This document shows, one piece after another, positions 34,019 to 42,283 of a stretch of 64,000 nt of DNA (its first letter is position 1; every line of letters begins with the position of its first letter). Under the pieces are notes generated by a model, which did not search any database, had not been told where the DNA came from, and saw only the letters and a list, made by a program, of their open reading frames with translations. The stretch comes from Streptomyces bungoensis (lineage in GTDB: Bacteria; Actinomycetota; Actinomycetes; Streptomycetales; Streptomycetaceae), in contig NZ_KQ948876.1 in assembly GCF_001514215.1 (NCBI RefSeq), forward strand, positions 41,812-105,811, read 5' to 3'. Both the position numbers and the translations under genes were made by a program.

Positions 34019-35716
34019 ATGACCGACCGGTGGGCACTCGCGCCGGCCGAGGACGGCGGCGTGGACGTCGCCCCCCTCGGCCCGGACGGGCTGCCCTCCG
34101 GGCCGGTGCGGCGGGAGAGCGATCCCGCCGGGGCGGTGCGGAGCCGTCCGGAGGTGACGCGCTGGGTGTGGCGGTCGACCGCCGAGGTCTACCCGCGCCT
34201 ACTCGCCACGGGGGTGCGAGTAGCGCGGTGCTACGACGTCGAGGACGCCGAGACACTCCTGCTGGGCCACGAGGGCCGGTACGGCGAGCCGCGCTCGGCC
34301 GCCGCCGCCCTGGCCCGCCTCCGGGGCGGCCCCGTACCGCCCGATCCGCCCCAGCGCCCCGCCGATCCGGGCGCCCAGTCCCCGCTGTTCGAGCCGGCCG
34401 GCGCGCGACTGCCCCTCGAGGACCTGCTCGCGGTCTACGCCGACCAGCAGCGGCGGCACGAGCGGACGGCCCGTCCCGACCGCATGCGGCTGCTGACCGC
34501 CGCCGAGTCGGCGGGGATGCTGGTGGCCGCCGAGATGAACCGCGCCGGGCTCCCCTGGAGTGCCGAGGTCCACCGCGAGCTGCTGCACGACCTGCTGGGT
34601 GAGCGCTATGCGGGCGGCGGCGAACCCCGCCGCCTGGCCGAGCTGGCGGACCAGGTGTCCGCGGCCTTCGGCCGCCGGGTGCGGCCCGACCTGCCCGCCG
34701 ACGTGGTCAAGGCGTTCGCCCAGGCCGGGACCAAGGTGCGGTCCACCCGCCGCCGGGAGATCGCGTCCGTCGACCACCCGGCCGTCGAACCCCTGCTGGA
34801 GTACAAGAAGCTGTACCGGATCTGGGTCGCCCACGGCTGGTCCTGGCTGCAGGACTGGGTGCGCGAGGGGCGGTTCCGGCCGGAGTTCCTGGCGGGCGGT
34901 ACGGTCACCGGCCGCTGGGTGACCAACGGCGGGGGCGCGCTGCAGATCCCCAAGGTGATACGGCGGGCCGTGGTCGCCGACCCCGGCTGGCGGCTGGTGG
35001 TGGCCGACGCCGACCAGATGGAGCCGAGAGTGCTGGCGGCGATCTCCCGCGACCCCGGGCTGATGGAGGTGGCCGGCCGCCCCGGCGACCTCTACCAGGC
35101 CGTCTCCGACCGCGCCTTCTCCGGCGACCGCGACCAGGCCAAGATCGCGGTGCTCGGCGCGGTCTACGGCCAGACCTCCGGCGACGGCCTGAAGAACCTG
35201 GCCGCGCTGCGCCGCCGGTTCCCCAAGGCGGTGGCCTACGTCGACGAGGCCGCGCGGGCCGGCGAGGAGGGCCGGCTCGTGCGCACCTGGCTGGGCCGGA
35301 CCTGCCCGCCCGTCACCGGGGCCGGCGAGGACGCGGCGGAGGAGGCGGGCATCCCCGTGGCGGACGACGACGCCGAAGGGCGGGCGGACGGCCAGGCCTG
35401 GATCCCCGGCCACTCGTCGGCCGACTCCCGCGCACGGGGCCGCTTCGCCCGGAACTTCGTCGTGCAGGGCAGCGCCGCCGACTGGGCCCTGCTGCTGCTC
35501 GCCGCGCTGCGGCAGACGCTGTGGGACATGAGGGCCGAGCTGGTCTTCTTCCAGCACGACGAGGTGATCGTGCACTGCCCCGCCGAGGAGGCCGGCACCG
35601 TCGTCGAGGCCGTCCAGGACGCCGCCGGCCTGGCCGGCCGGCTGACGTTCGGCGAGACCCCGGTGCGCTTCCCGTTCACGACGGCGGTGGTGGAGTGCTA
35701 CGCCGACGCCAAGTGA
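34019..35716 (+). CDS. DNA polymerase I-like polymerase without 5' nuclease (family A)
   Basis: The 565-residue protein keeps the polymerase core of PolA. Motif A is VVADADQMEPRVLAA (about 326-340) and motif B RDQAKIAVLGAVYGQTSGDG (about 371-390). Motif C is FFQHDEVIVHCP (about 508-519). There is no 5'-3' exonuclease domain. The N-terminal 190 residues occupy the 3'-5' exonuclease position, but I could not find intact DEDD motifs. Streptomyces commonly carries this as a second family A enzyme beside the true polA; a role in repair or telomere gap filling has been considered for it. It converges with the AfsR-like gene with a 7-bp gap. Confidence 0.9.
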   Translation: MTDRWALAPAEDGGVDVAPLGPDGLPSGPVRRESDPAGAVRSRPEVTRWVWRSTAEVYPRLLATGVRVARCYDVEDAETLLLGHEGRYGEPRSAAAALARLRGGPVPPDPPQRPADPGAQSPLFEPAGARLPLEDLLAVYADQQRRHERTARPDRMRLLTAAESAGMLVAAEMNRAGLPWSAEVHRELLHDLLGERYAGGGEPRRLAELADQVSAAFGRRVRPDLPADVVKAFAQAGTKVRSTRRREIASVDHPAVEPLLEYKKLYRIWVAHGWSWLQDWVREGRFRPEFLAGGTVTGRWVTNGGGALQIPKVIRRAVVADPGWRLVVADADQMEPRVLAAISRDPGLMEVAGRPGDLYQAVSDRAFSGDRDQAKIAVLGAVYGQTSGDGLKNLAALRRRFPKAVAYVDEAARAGEEGRLVRTWLGRTCPPVTGAGEDAAEEAGIPVADDDAEGRADGQAWIPGHSSADSRARGRFARNFVVQGSAADWALLLLAALRQTLWDMRAELVFFQHDEVIVHCPAEEAGTVVEAVQDAAGLAGRLTFGETPVRFPFTTAVVECYADAK

Positions 35717-35723
35717 CCGCCCG

Positions 35724-38700
35724 CTACGGCGCCGCGCTGCCGGCCAGCAGCTCCCGCAGCTCCTCCCGCACCGTCTGCTCGTCCGTTCCGTCGAGGGACG
35801 CGAGAGCCGCCCGCCAGGCGTCGCGCGCCTCCGCCGTCCGCCCCTGCTCGCGCAGCAGCACCCCTTGCTGGTGCCGGGCGAGCCCGCCCATGTAGCGGTC
35901 GGCGCGGGCGTCGGCCCGGCGCAGCAGCTCGGCGCACTCGCGCAGGGCGCGCTCCCCCTGGCCCAGCCGCCGCAGCGCGCGGACCAGGCCGAGCCGGGTC
36001 TGTGACTCGCCGTGCCAGTCGCCGTGGCAGCCGAGGATGCGCAGACTCTCCTCGAAGTGCCCGGCGGCCGCCTCCGGTTCACCGAGCGTGAGATGGGCGT
36101 ACCCGAGGTTGCAGTGCGCCGAGTGCTGCACGATGACCGCGCCGATCGCGTCCCCTATCGCCAGGGAGCGCCGGTGCTGCTCGATGGCGGCGCGCGGGTC
36201 GGTGTGCTCGTAGAGGTTGCCGAGGTGGCTGCGGGTGACCGCCTCGCCGTAGGGGTCGTTCAGCTGCCGGGAGTGGGCGAGGCTCTGGCGCAGCGCCTCC
36301 CCTGACTCCGCGAACCGGCCGAGCCCCTCCAGCAGCAGGCCCCGGTTGTTCAGGCAGCGCCGGATCCAGGAGACCCGGCCGAGCCGCCGCCAGACCGCCA
36401 GCGCCTGGTCGGTGAGAGCCAGGGCGTCGTTCTGCCGGCCGGTGAGGAAGTGCAGGCCCGCGAGGTCGCCCAGCGCGCAGGCCTCGGCCGGCTCGTCGCC
36501 GAGCCGCCGTGCCGTGGCGAGCGCGGCCCGCCCCAGCACCTCCATCTCGGCGACGCGGCCCCGGCGCTGGACGCAGGGGAAGAACAGGCGGACGAGCGTG
36601 GACAGGTGGGCGGCCCTGCGGTCGTCGTCCGTGCACGCGTTCCGCGCCACGAGCGCGACGATGTTCTCCAGTTCCCCGTCGCTCCACCCGAACGCCTCCT
36701 CGGCGGACGCGAACGGGGGTACGGCGGCCACGTTCGCCGCGTGCTCCGGGGGCTGGGCGCGGGTGGGCCGCCGGCGGTCGTCCTGGTCGAGCCCGGGCTC
36801 CACGATGGCCGTCAGGACACGCTCGGCGACGGCGGCGTACCAGCGCAGGGCGGTCAGGTCGGCGGTGGTGGCCGCGACGGTGGCCGTGGTCGGGGCGCCC
36901 GTGGGGGTGGCGGATCCGTCACCGGCGAGCTCACGGGCGAAGTCGCGGACCAGGGCGTGCGGGGCGTAGCGGCCGTAGGCCGTCTCCTCCAGCAGGGCCA
37001 CGTCGACCAGGCGGTCCAGGGCGGCCTCGGCGCGGCGCTCGTCGGTGCCGGTGAGGCGGGCGATCAGCGGGGCACCGTAGGCCGGCAGGTCGAGGGTGCC
37101 GATGCGGCGCAGGGCGAGGGCCGCGTCCCGGTCGGCCTCGCGTTCGGCGGCGGCGAGGGCGTCGTGGGCGACGGCCAGCGACCGGCGGACGCTCAGGTCG
37201 TCGTACTCCAGGTGGTGCAGCCTGCCCTCCTCGGCGGCGAGCTGACCGGCCAGCACGTCCGGGGCGAGGGCCCGGCGGGCGGCCAGCCGGGCGGCGACGA
37301 CGCGCAGGGCCAGCGGGAGCCTCCCGGTCAGCTCCACCAGGGCGTGGTCGGCGCCGAGCCCCTCGCGTCCGCTCACCGCGCGCAGCAGCGCAGCGCTGTC
37401 CTCGCTGGTCAGCGGACCGAGCGGGAAGCGGCCGGCACCGTCCAGCGCGGTCAGCGGCGAGCGGCTGGTGACGATCACCGCGCAGCCCGGGCCGGCCGGC
37501 AGCAGGGGGCGTACCTGGGCGGCGCCGGCCGCGTCGTCCAGCAGCAGGAGGACGCGGGCCGGGGCCAGGAGGGAGCGGAGCAACGCGGCGGCCGCGTCCG
37601 GGTGTTCCGGGATGGTGCGCGGGTCGGCGCCGAGGTCGCGGAGCAGGGCGGTGAGCGCCTGCGCCGGGGTGAGGGGGGTCATGCCGGGAGTGGCGCCGTG
37701 CAGATCGACGTACAGCTGCCCGTCGGGGAAACGTTCCCGCAGGGTGTGGGCCGCGTGCAGGGCCAGGGCGCTCTTGCCCACCCCGGCCATGCCGCTGATC
37801 ACGGCGAGCCGGCCGCGGCGGGCGACGAGGGTGTGCCGCAGCGCGTCGAGTTCGGCGGTTCGGCCGGTGAAGTGGGCCGGTGGCGGGGGAAGTTGCGCGG
37901 GCGGGCCGGGAAAGGCCGGCTCAGCGCCGGTCGGCTCGCTTCCGGCCGGCGTACGGGTGGAGCCCTGCCCGGGCGCGGACGCCGTGGCAACCGGTGGCTC
38001 GTGGGGAATGCCCGATAGCTCGGCGGACGTGTCCGGTGACCCCTGGGGGGTACCGGGTGACCTCCGGGGAGTGGCCGGCGGCTCGAGGGGGGGCCCGGCC
38101 GTGCGGCCGAGGTCGCGCAGGACCTCCGCGTGGGCCTCGCGGACGGCCGGTCCCGGCTCGATGCCGAGTTCCTCGATCAGGCGGGTGCGCAGGTCGCGGT
38201 GGACGGCGAGGGCCTCGGCCTTGCGGCCGGTGCGGTGCAGGGCGAGCATCAGCTGGCGGTGGTACGCCTCGCGCAGCGGATGCTCCGCGACGATCGCCGC
38301 CAGATCCGGCACGAGAGCGGGCAACCCGTCGCCGCCGAGGGCGAGTCGCGCCTCGTACCGCCACTCCAGCAGGAACAGCCGCGCCTCCTCCAGGCGCTGG
38401 ACGAAGGCGTAGCCGCCGAAGTCGGCGGGCAGCCCGGTCAGCGGGGTGCCGCGCCACAGCGCGAGCGCGGCCGTGGACGTGTCGATCACCCTGGCCCAGT
38501 CGCGCCGGGCGTGCGCGGCGCGCGCCTGCTCGGCGCGGGCGTCGAACACGTGCACGTCCAGCTCTCCGCCGTCGACCCGCAGCAGGTACCCGGGCGGCAC
38601 GGCCCTGAGCCGCTCGGGGTCGTCCAGGAGCCGGCGCAGCCGGGTGACGTGGTTGTGCAGCGAGGCCTGCGCCGAAACGGGTGGCGCCCCGCCCCACAGG

Positions 38701-38903
38701 GCGTCCTTCAGCGACTCGACCGACACGACCCGGCCGGGCTCGAGCAGCAGCGCGGCGAGCAGGGCGCGGACCTTCGGGCTGCCGATGGGGCGGGGGGAGT
38801 CGAGTACGTCACCGGGATCGCCGTACGAAATCCCGTACGGCGATCGGTCGAAGAGGACCGGGGGCCCCAGCAGTCCGAACCGCAGCTCGCACCGCCGCTT
38901 CAC
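35724..38903 (-). CDS. AfsR/SARP-type regulator with NB-ARC and TPR domains
   Basis: This 1059-residue regulator has an N-terminal OmpR-type winged helix (GSPKVRALLAALLLEPG; SLHNHVTRLRRLL) and a bacterial transcriptional activation domain to about residue 270. A Pro/Thr/Ser-rich linker follows, then an NB-ARC ATPase with P-loop GMAGVGKSA (about 370-378) and Walker B VLLLLDDA, and C-terminal TPR repeats (about 800-1050). AfsR-class proteins switch on secondary metabolism or development after ATP-dependent assembly, often under Ser/Thr kinase control. The GTG at 38903 has GAGGAG five bases upstream. Its target genes are not evident; it has no pathway cluster next to it. Confidence 0.93.
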   Translation of the reverse strand: MKRRCELRFGLLGPPVLFDRSPYGISYGDPGDVLDSPRPIGSPKVRALLAALLLEPGRVVSVESLKDALWGGAPPVSAQASLHNHVTRLRRLLDDPERLRAVPPGYLLRVDGGELDVHVFDARAEQARAAHARRDWARVIDTSTAALALWRGTPLTGLPADFGGYAFVQRLEEARLFLLEWRYEARLALGGDGLPALVPDLAAIVAEHPLREAYHRQLMLALHRTGRKAEALAVHRDLRTRLIEELGIEPGPAVREAHAEVLRDLGRTAGPPLEPPATPRRSPGTPQGSPDTSAELSGIPHEPPVATASAPGQGSTRTPAGSEPTGAEPAFPGPPAQLPPPPAHFTGRTAELDALRHTLVARRGRLAVISGMAGVGKSALALHAAHTLRERFPDGQLYVDLHGATPGMTPLTPAQALTALLRDLGADPRTIPEHPDAAAALLRSLLAPARVLLLLDDAAGAAQVRPLLPAGPGCAVIVTSRSPLTALDGAGRFPLGPLTSEDSAALLRAVSGREGLGADHALVELTGRLPLALRVVAARLAARRALAPDVLAGQLAAEEGRLHHLEYDDLSVRRSLAVAHDALAAAEREADRDAALALRRIGTLDLPAYGAPLIARLTGTDERRAEAALDRLVDVALLEETAYGRYAPHALVRDFARELAGDGSATPTGAPTTATVAATTADLTALRWYAAVAERVLTAIVEPGLDQDDRRRPTRAQPPEHAANVAAVPPFASAEEAFGWSDGELENIVALVARNACTDDDRRAAHLSTLVRLFFPCVQRRGRVAEMEVLGRAALATARRLGDEPAEACALGDLAGLHFLTGRQNDALALTDQALAVWRRLGRVSWIRRCLNNRGLLLEGLGRFAESGEALRQSLAHSRQLNDPYGEAVTRSHLGNLYEHTDPRAAIEQHRRSLAIGDAIGAVIVQHSAHCNLGYAHLTLGEPEAAAGHFEESLRILGCHGDWHGESQTRLGLVRALRRLGQGERALRECAELLRRADARADRYMGGLARHQQGVLLREQGRTAEARDAWRAALASLDGTDEQTVREELRELLAGSAAP

Positions 38904-39401
38904 ACCGCTCCTCTGTCTTCCCCGTCTGCCCAGTCCGACCGTGCCGCGCGACGGGCCCGCATCCGCCGCCTCTTGGCGGAATTCCGCCCGCCCACAACGG
39001 TTTCCCGCCACGCTCCGCCTGCCCGTCGGCGCCGGAATCCGTTAGGGTTCCGGCTTGCCGCCGCCGCGTCCGGCGACTTCCGGCCAACTGCTCCGTGGCC
39101 TACGGACCAAGCTCTGGCCACATGTTAGCGATCCGTTGGCGAGCCTTGATGTGATCCTTTCATCGGACCGGATCCGACGGCGCGCGCGTGATGTCGCGCA
39201 ACTCGGGGGAGTGTCGCCGCAGGCCCGGTCCGGGGACGCAGAAGGGCTCCGGCCGTCGGAGGTGAACGACCGGGGCCCTGTCCTGTCCCCGCACGCCTGG
39301 CAGGTCCGGCTCGCACGAGCGGGGGCCCAGGTCGGCCGGGCCGCCACGGGCTTCCGCAGTGGCGGCGTGACCGGGGCCGATCCGGTGTCGTTGACCCGGC
39401 T
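38904..39401. other. Intergenic region upstream of AfsR-like gene
   Basis: This 498-base stretch separates the AfsR-like start from the small secreted protein gene. Its GC content and codon-position bias drop relative to neighbours. It should hold promoters for both divergent genes, but I can not place them with confidence. No RNA gene or repeat was seen. Confidence 0.5.
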
Positions 39402-39674
39402 ATGAAGAAGATCACCGCGCTCGCCGCGCTCACCATGACCGGCCTCGCGCTCGCGACCCCGGCCCACGCGGGCAACGGCGGCCACCCCGGCGGCATCAAC
39501 GTCAACGACCGGGCCCTCACCACCGCCGACCTCTGCGAACGGGCGCTCGCGCTGGTCCCCGTCGCCGCCCCGTGGACCGGCGACGCGGTGGACGACGCCT
39601 GCAACGACCGGGAGCACGTCCATCAGGGCCGCAGTCTCTCCCAGCAGCCGCACGCCCTGTCCGAGTGGCGCTGA
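39402..39674 (+). CDS. Small secreted protein, hypothetical
   Basis: This 90-residue protein starts MKKITALAALTMTGLALA and has a clear Sec signal peptide with a PAHAG cleavage site near residue 23. The mature part is about 67 residues with two cysteines (TADLCERALALV and DDACNDREHV), spaced for one disulfide. I do not recognise the family; it is not a chaplin or rodlin. No good ribosome site precedes the ATG. A perfect terminator hairpin lies 8 bases after the stop. Confidence 0.75.
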   Translation: MKKITALAALTMTGLALATPAHAGNGGHPGGINVNDRALTTADLCERALALVPVAAPWTGDAVDDACNDREHVHQGRSLSQQPHALSEWR

Positions 39675-39682
39675 ACGCGCGC

Positions 39683-39715
39683 TGCCTCCGGAGCGGCCGC
39701 CGCTCCGGAGGCAGG
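39683..39715. terminator. Bidirectional hairpin terminator
   Basis: CTGCCTCCGGAGCGG and its complement form a perfect 15-bp stem with a 3-base loop between two convergent genes: the small secreted protein and the exported SRPBCC protein. Confidence 0.85.
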
Positions 39716-39721
39716 GGCGGA

Positions 39722-40294
39722 CTACGTGCCGGCCTGGCTCTCGGCCTCGCGCTCGAGGTTGCCGAGCCAGTGGTGGAGGGAGTTGTCGAGGGCCGCCTGC
39801 GGCGCGGCCCGGTCGGCGGTGACGGGGTCGCCGGCCCATGACTCCTCGGTGTGGACGAGGACGCCGTCGGGGGTCGGGGTGAAGGTCCACACGTGAACGG
39901 CGCCGATGCCCTGGGCGGGGCCGCCCCAGGCCAGGCGCTTGCCGTGGTCGGCCTGCCGGACGGTCGAGGTGATGTCCAGGCCCTCGGTGGTCCAGCGGAA
40001 GACGGAGCCGGGGCGCAGGCGGCCGGGGGTGTCCTTGACCACGGTGTCGACGTCGGGCTGCCAGGTGGGCCGGTTCTCGACGTCGGTCTGGATCTTCCAG
40101 ACGGTGCGCAGGGGGGCGTGGACGAGGATGTCCTCGCGGGTGATGACCGGCGCGCCGAGCTCGATCCGCACGTCGCCGGCGCCGGCGCCCGGTCTGGTGG
40201 GCTTGTCGGCGCTCAGCGCGTAGGCGGTGCCGTTCGCGAGGAGCAGGGCGCTGGTGACGGCGGCGGCGGACTTCGCCGCGGTGAGGAGGCGCAT
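39722..40294 (-). CDS. Exported SRPBCC (START/Bet v1-like) protein
   Basis: This 190-residue protein has an N-terminal signal peptide (AAKSAAAVTSALLLANGTAYA, in two halves, cleavage near residue 27) and then an SRPBCC domain. Key blocks are FRWTTEGLDITSTVRQ, WGGPAQGIGAVHVWTF and VLVHTEESWAG. It is a paralogue of the cytosolic SRPBCC protein encoded two genes upstream; the shared core is about half identical by eye. SRPBCC folds bind hydrophobic small molecules or act as cyclases/aromatases. As last gene of the carotenoid oxygenase cluster, it could carry a cleavage product outside the membrane. That is inference. Confidence 0.85.
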   Translation of the reverse strand: MRLLTAAKSAAAVTSALLLANGTAYALSADKPTRPGAGAGDVRIELGAPVITREDILVHAPLRTVWKIQTDVENRPTWQPDVDTVVKDTPGRLRPGSVFRWTTEGLDITSTVRQADHGKRLAWGGPAQGIGAVHVWTFTPTPDGVLVHTEESWAGDPVTADRAAPQAALDNSLHHWLGNLEREAESQAGT

Positions 40295-40366
40295 GGTGGA
40301 TGCCTTTGCGGGGTGAGGTCGTACGAGGCTGGCGGCGGGGCGCTCAGCCCGGGGGAAGTGCTGGGG

Positions 40367-41722
40367 CTACTCGCGTGTGCTGTCGGTGTCCGGGATCCAG
40401 GAGCCGTGGATGCCGCCGGTGACTCGGCGGGGAAGGTGGACGGTGGCGATCCGGTCGAGGCCGGAGGCGTCCAGGACGAGGAGCTGGGACGCGTCCTGCT
40501 TGAGGTCGGAGATGACGGTGAGCAGGTAGCCGTCGTCCTCGCGGGTGGCGCCGGCGGCCGGGACGAAGACGGCCTCGCTGGGCAGGCGGGCGTCGCCGGT
40601 CTGGTGGATGCGGCGGGCGCCGGTGGCGCGGTCGTACTTGACCACGCCGTAGCCGCCGAAGCCCTGCTGGTCGGGGAAGGAGACCGCGTACTGGTAGCGG
40701 TGCTCGGCGCCGAGGAAGTCCTCGTTGAGGGTCGGGAACTCGACGGCGAGGTCGTCGATGATCCGCTCGTCGACGCTGCCTGCGGTCAGGTCGATGACCC
40801 AGCGGCGCGTGTGGGAACGGGTGTTGGGTTCGGTGCCGCGGTCCGGGGCGCCGACCCACCAGTTCCAGGAGAGCTGGAAGCCCTCCCGGTCGACGGTGGG
40901 ACCCTCCAGGACGATGCGGCCCCGGTCGTCCTCGTAGGCGTTGGCGGCGTGGAGCATGTTGCCCGGTGCGATGGGGAACCAGCGGATCTCGTCCGTGCCC
41001 CGCGGGCCGCGGGGCATGACGCCGATCCGGGCGGGCTGGGCGTCGTTCCAGCTGTAGGGGATGCCGGAGTGCTCGTCCGGGTCGAAGGTGACGGAGCCCT
41101 CGATGAAGACCACGTGGTGGCGCGTGATCGCGAAGTCGTGCTTGAGGGAGGCGGTGGCGCCGGAGACCTCGGCGCCGTGCGTGATCCGGCCCTCGGCGTC
41201 GGCCACGTAGTAGAGCAGGTGGGGCGGGAACGGGGAGGAGCCGAAGAAGTGCAGCTCCCCGGTGACCGGGTCGGTCTTCGGGTGGGCGGTCATGGCGCTG
41301 CGCAGCTTGCCGTCGAAGTCGAACGCCCCGACGGTGTCCAGCTCGGGGGTGAGTTCGAAGGGGAGGTTGGCCTCGCACAGCGCGAGCAGGCGGCCGGCGT
41401 GCTCGACGACGTGTGTGCCGGCGGTGCTGGCGGTCAGGTCGGGGCCGTGGTCGGTCAGGTAGGGGGCGCCGTCCAGGGCCGGGGTGTGCACCCAGCGGTT
41501 GCGGTACCACTCGGCGCGGCCGTCGCGCAGGCGGATGCCGTGGACCATGCCGCTGCCCTTGAACCAGTGGGTGGGGGTGACGCCGGGCTTGGGGTTGTGG
41601 CTGTTGCGGATCAGCCGGCCGGTGAGCTCGGGCGGGAGGGCTCCCTCGACGGCCAGTCCGGTTGCGGTGATCTCGTCGACGGCGGGCGTGTAGTGGCCGG
41701 TCAGGTAGGGCTTGCTGGTCAT
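40367..41722 (-). CDS. Carotenoid oxygenase family enzyme (RPE65/CCD/lignostilbene dioxygenase-like)
   Basis: This 451-residue seven-bladed propeller enzyme is predicted to bind a non-haem Fe(II) with four histidines: His147 (AHPK), His195 (LKHDF), His258 (MLHAAN) and His439 (GGIHGS). Second-shell glutamates are present near 328 and 382. The N-terminus shows TGRLIRNSHNPKPG and WYRNRWVHT, normal for the family. Members cleave carotenoids, apocarotenoids or stilbenes at a C=C bond; which one applies here can not be read off. GGAGAGG precedes the ATG. It lies between two SRPBCC genes, 50 and 72 bp away, in one apparent operon. Confidence 0.92.
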   Translation of the reverse strand: MTSKPYLTGHYTPAVDEITATGLAVEGALPPELTGRLIRNSHNPKPGVTPTHWFKGSGMVHGIRLRDGRAEWYRNRWVHTPALDGAPYLTDHGPDLTASTAGTHVVEHAGRLLALCEANLPFELTPELDTVGAFDFDGKLRSAMTAHPKTDPVTGELHFFGSSPFPPHLLYYVADAEGRITHGAEVSGATASLKHDFAITRHHVVFIEGSVTFDPDEHSGIPYSWNDAQPARIGVMPRGPRGTDEIRWFPIAPGNMLHAANAYEDDRGRIVLEGPTVDREGFQLSWNWWVGAPDRGTEPNTRSHTRRWVIDLTAGSVDERIIDDLAVEFPTLNEDFLGAEHRYQYAVSFPDQQGFGGYGVVKYDRATGARRIHQTGDARLPSEAVFVPAAGATREDDGYLLTVISDLKQDASQLLVLDASGLDRIATVHLPRRVTGGIHGSWIPDTDSTRE

Positions 41723-41772
41723 GGCGGACCTCTCCAGGGGTTTCGTCGGTCGGGTGGTCGAGGCGTCGGGGG

Positions 41773-42213
41773 TCAGTCGGTGCGCTCGGCCCGGGACTTC
41801 AGGCAGGCGAGCCAGGCGGTCAGCGACTGCTCCAGGGCCTGGCCGAGCTGTTCGGCGGCGGCGTCGACGGGGGCGCCGCTCCAGGACTCCTCGGTGTGGA
41901 CGGTGACCTGGCCGCCGGTCCGCCCGAAGGTCCACACGTGGACACCCTCGATGCCGTTGGCCGGCCCGCCCCAGACCAGGCGCTCGCCGGGGACGATCTC
42001 GCGCACCGTGGAGACGATGTCCAGCCCGTGGGTCTTCCAGCGGAAGGAGTTGCCGGGCAGCAGCGGGCCGTCGAGCTCGGCCTGGTCGACGTCGGCGTTC
42101 CACTCGGCCCAGGCGTCGATATCGGTGTGCAGGGCCCAGACGCGCTCCAGCGGGGCGTCGATCACGGTGGACAGCCGGACGATGACGGGAGCGGTCTCGT
42201 CGATGGTGAACAT
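41773..42213 (-). CDS. Cytosolic SRPBCC (Bet v1-like) protein
   Basis: This 146-residue protein lacks a signal peptide and consists of one SRPBCC domain: RLSTVIDAPLERVWALHTDIDAW, FRWKTHGLDIVSTVRE, WGGPANGIEGVHVWTF and VTVHTEESWSGAP. It is the cytosolic twin of the exported protein at 39722-40294. It lies directly upstream of the carotenoid oxygenase gene (50-bp gap) and downstream of the exporter gene (70-bp gap). A ligand-binding or product-modifying role in the same pathway is inferred. Confidence 0.85.
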   Translation of the reverse strand: MFTIDETAPVIVRLSTVIDAPLERVWALHTDIDAWAEWNADVDQAELDGPLLPGNSFRWKTHGLDIVSTVREIVPGERLVWGGPANGIEGVHVWTFGRTGGQVTVHTEESWSGAPVDAAAEQLGQALEQSLTAWLACLKSRAERTD

Positions 42214-42283
42214 GGTGCTGGTTCCTCTCGGTCGGTGTGACGTCGGATGTTCTGCGGCGAGGGGTTCGGATGGTGAGCGGTGG

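Noticed and set aside
39055..39405. 116-codon frame ending ATGA at the small secreted protein start
   Set aside because: The overlap looks like coupling, but third positions lack the G/C bias seen in real genes here, the start is TTG without a ribosome site, and no domain is visible.
39402..39674. Chaplin, rodlin or SapB-like peptide
   Set aside because: The mature part is too polar and lacks chaplin motifs; only a generic signal peptide and two cysteines are seen.
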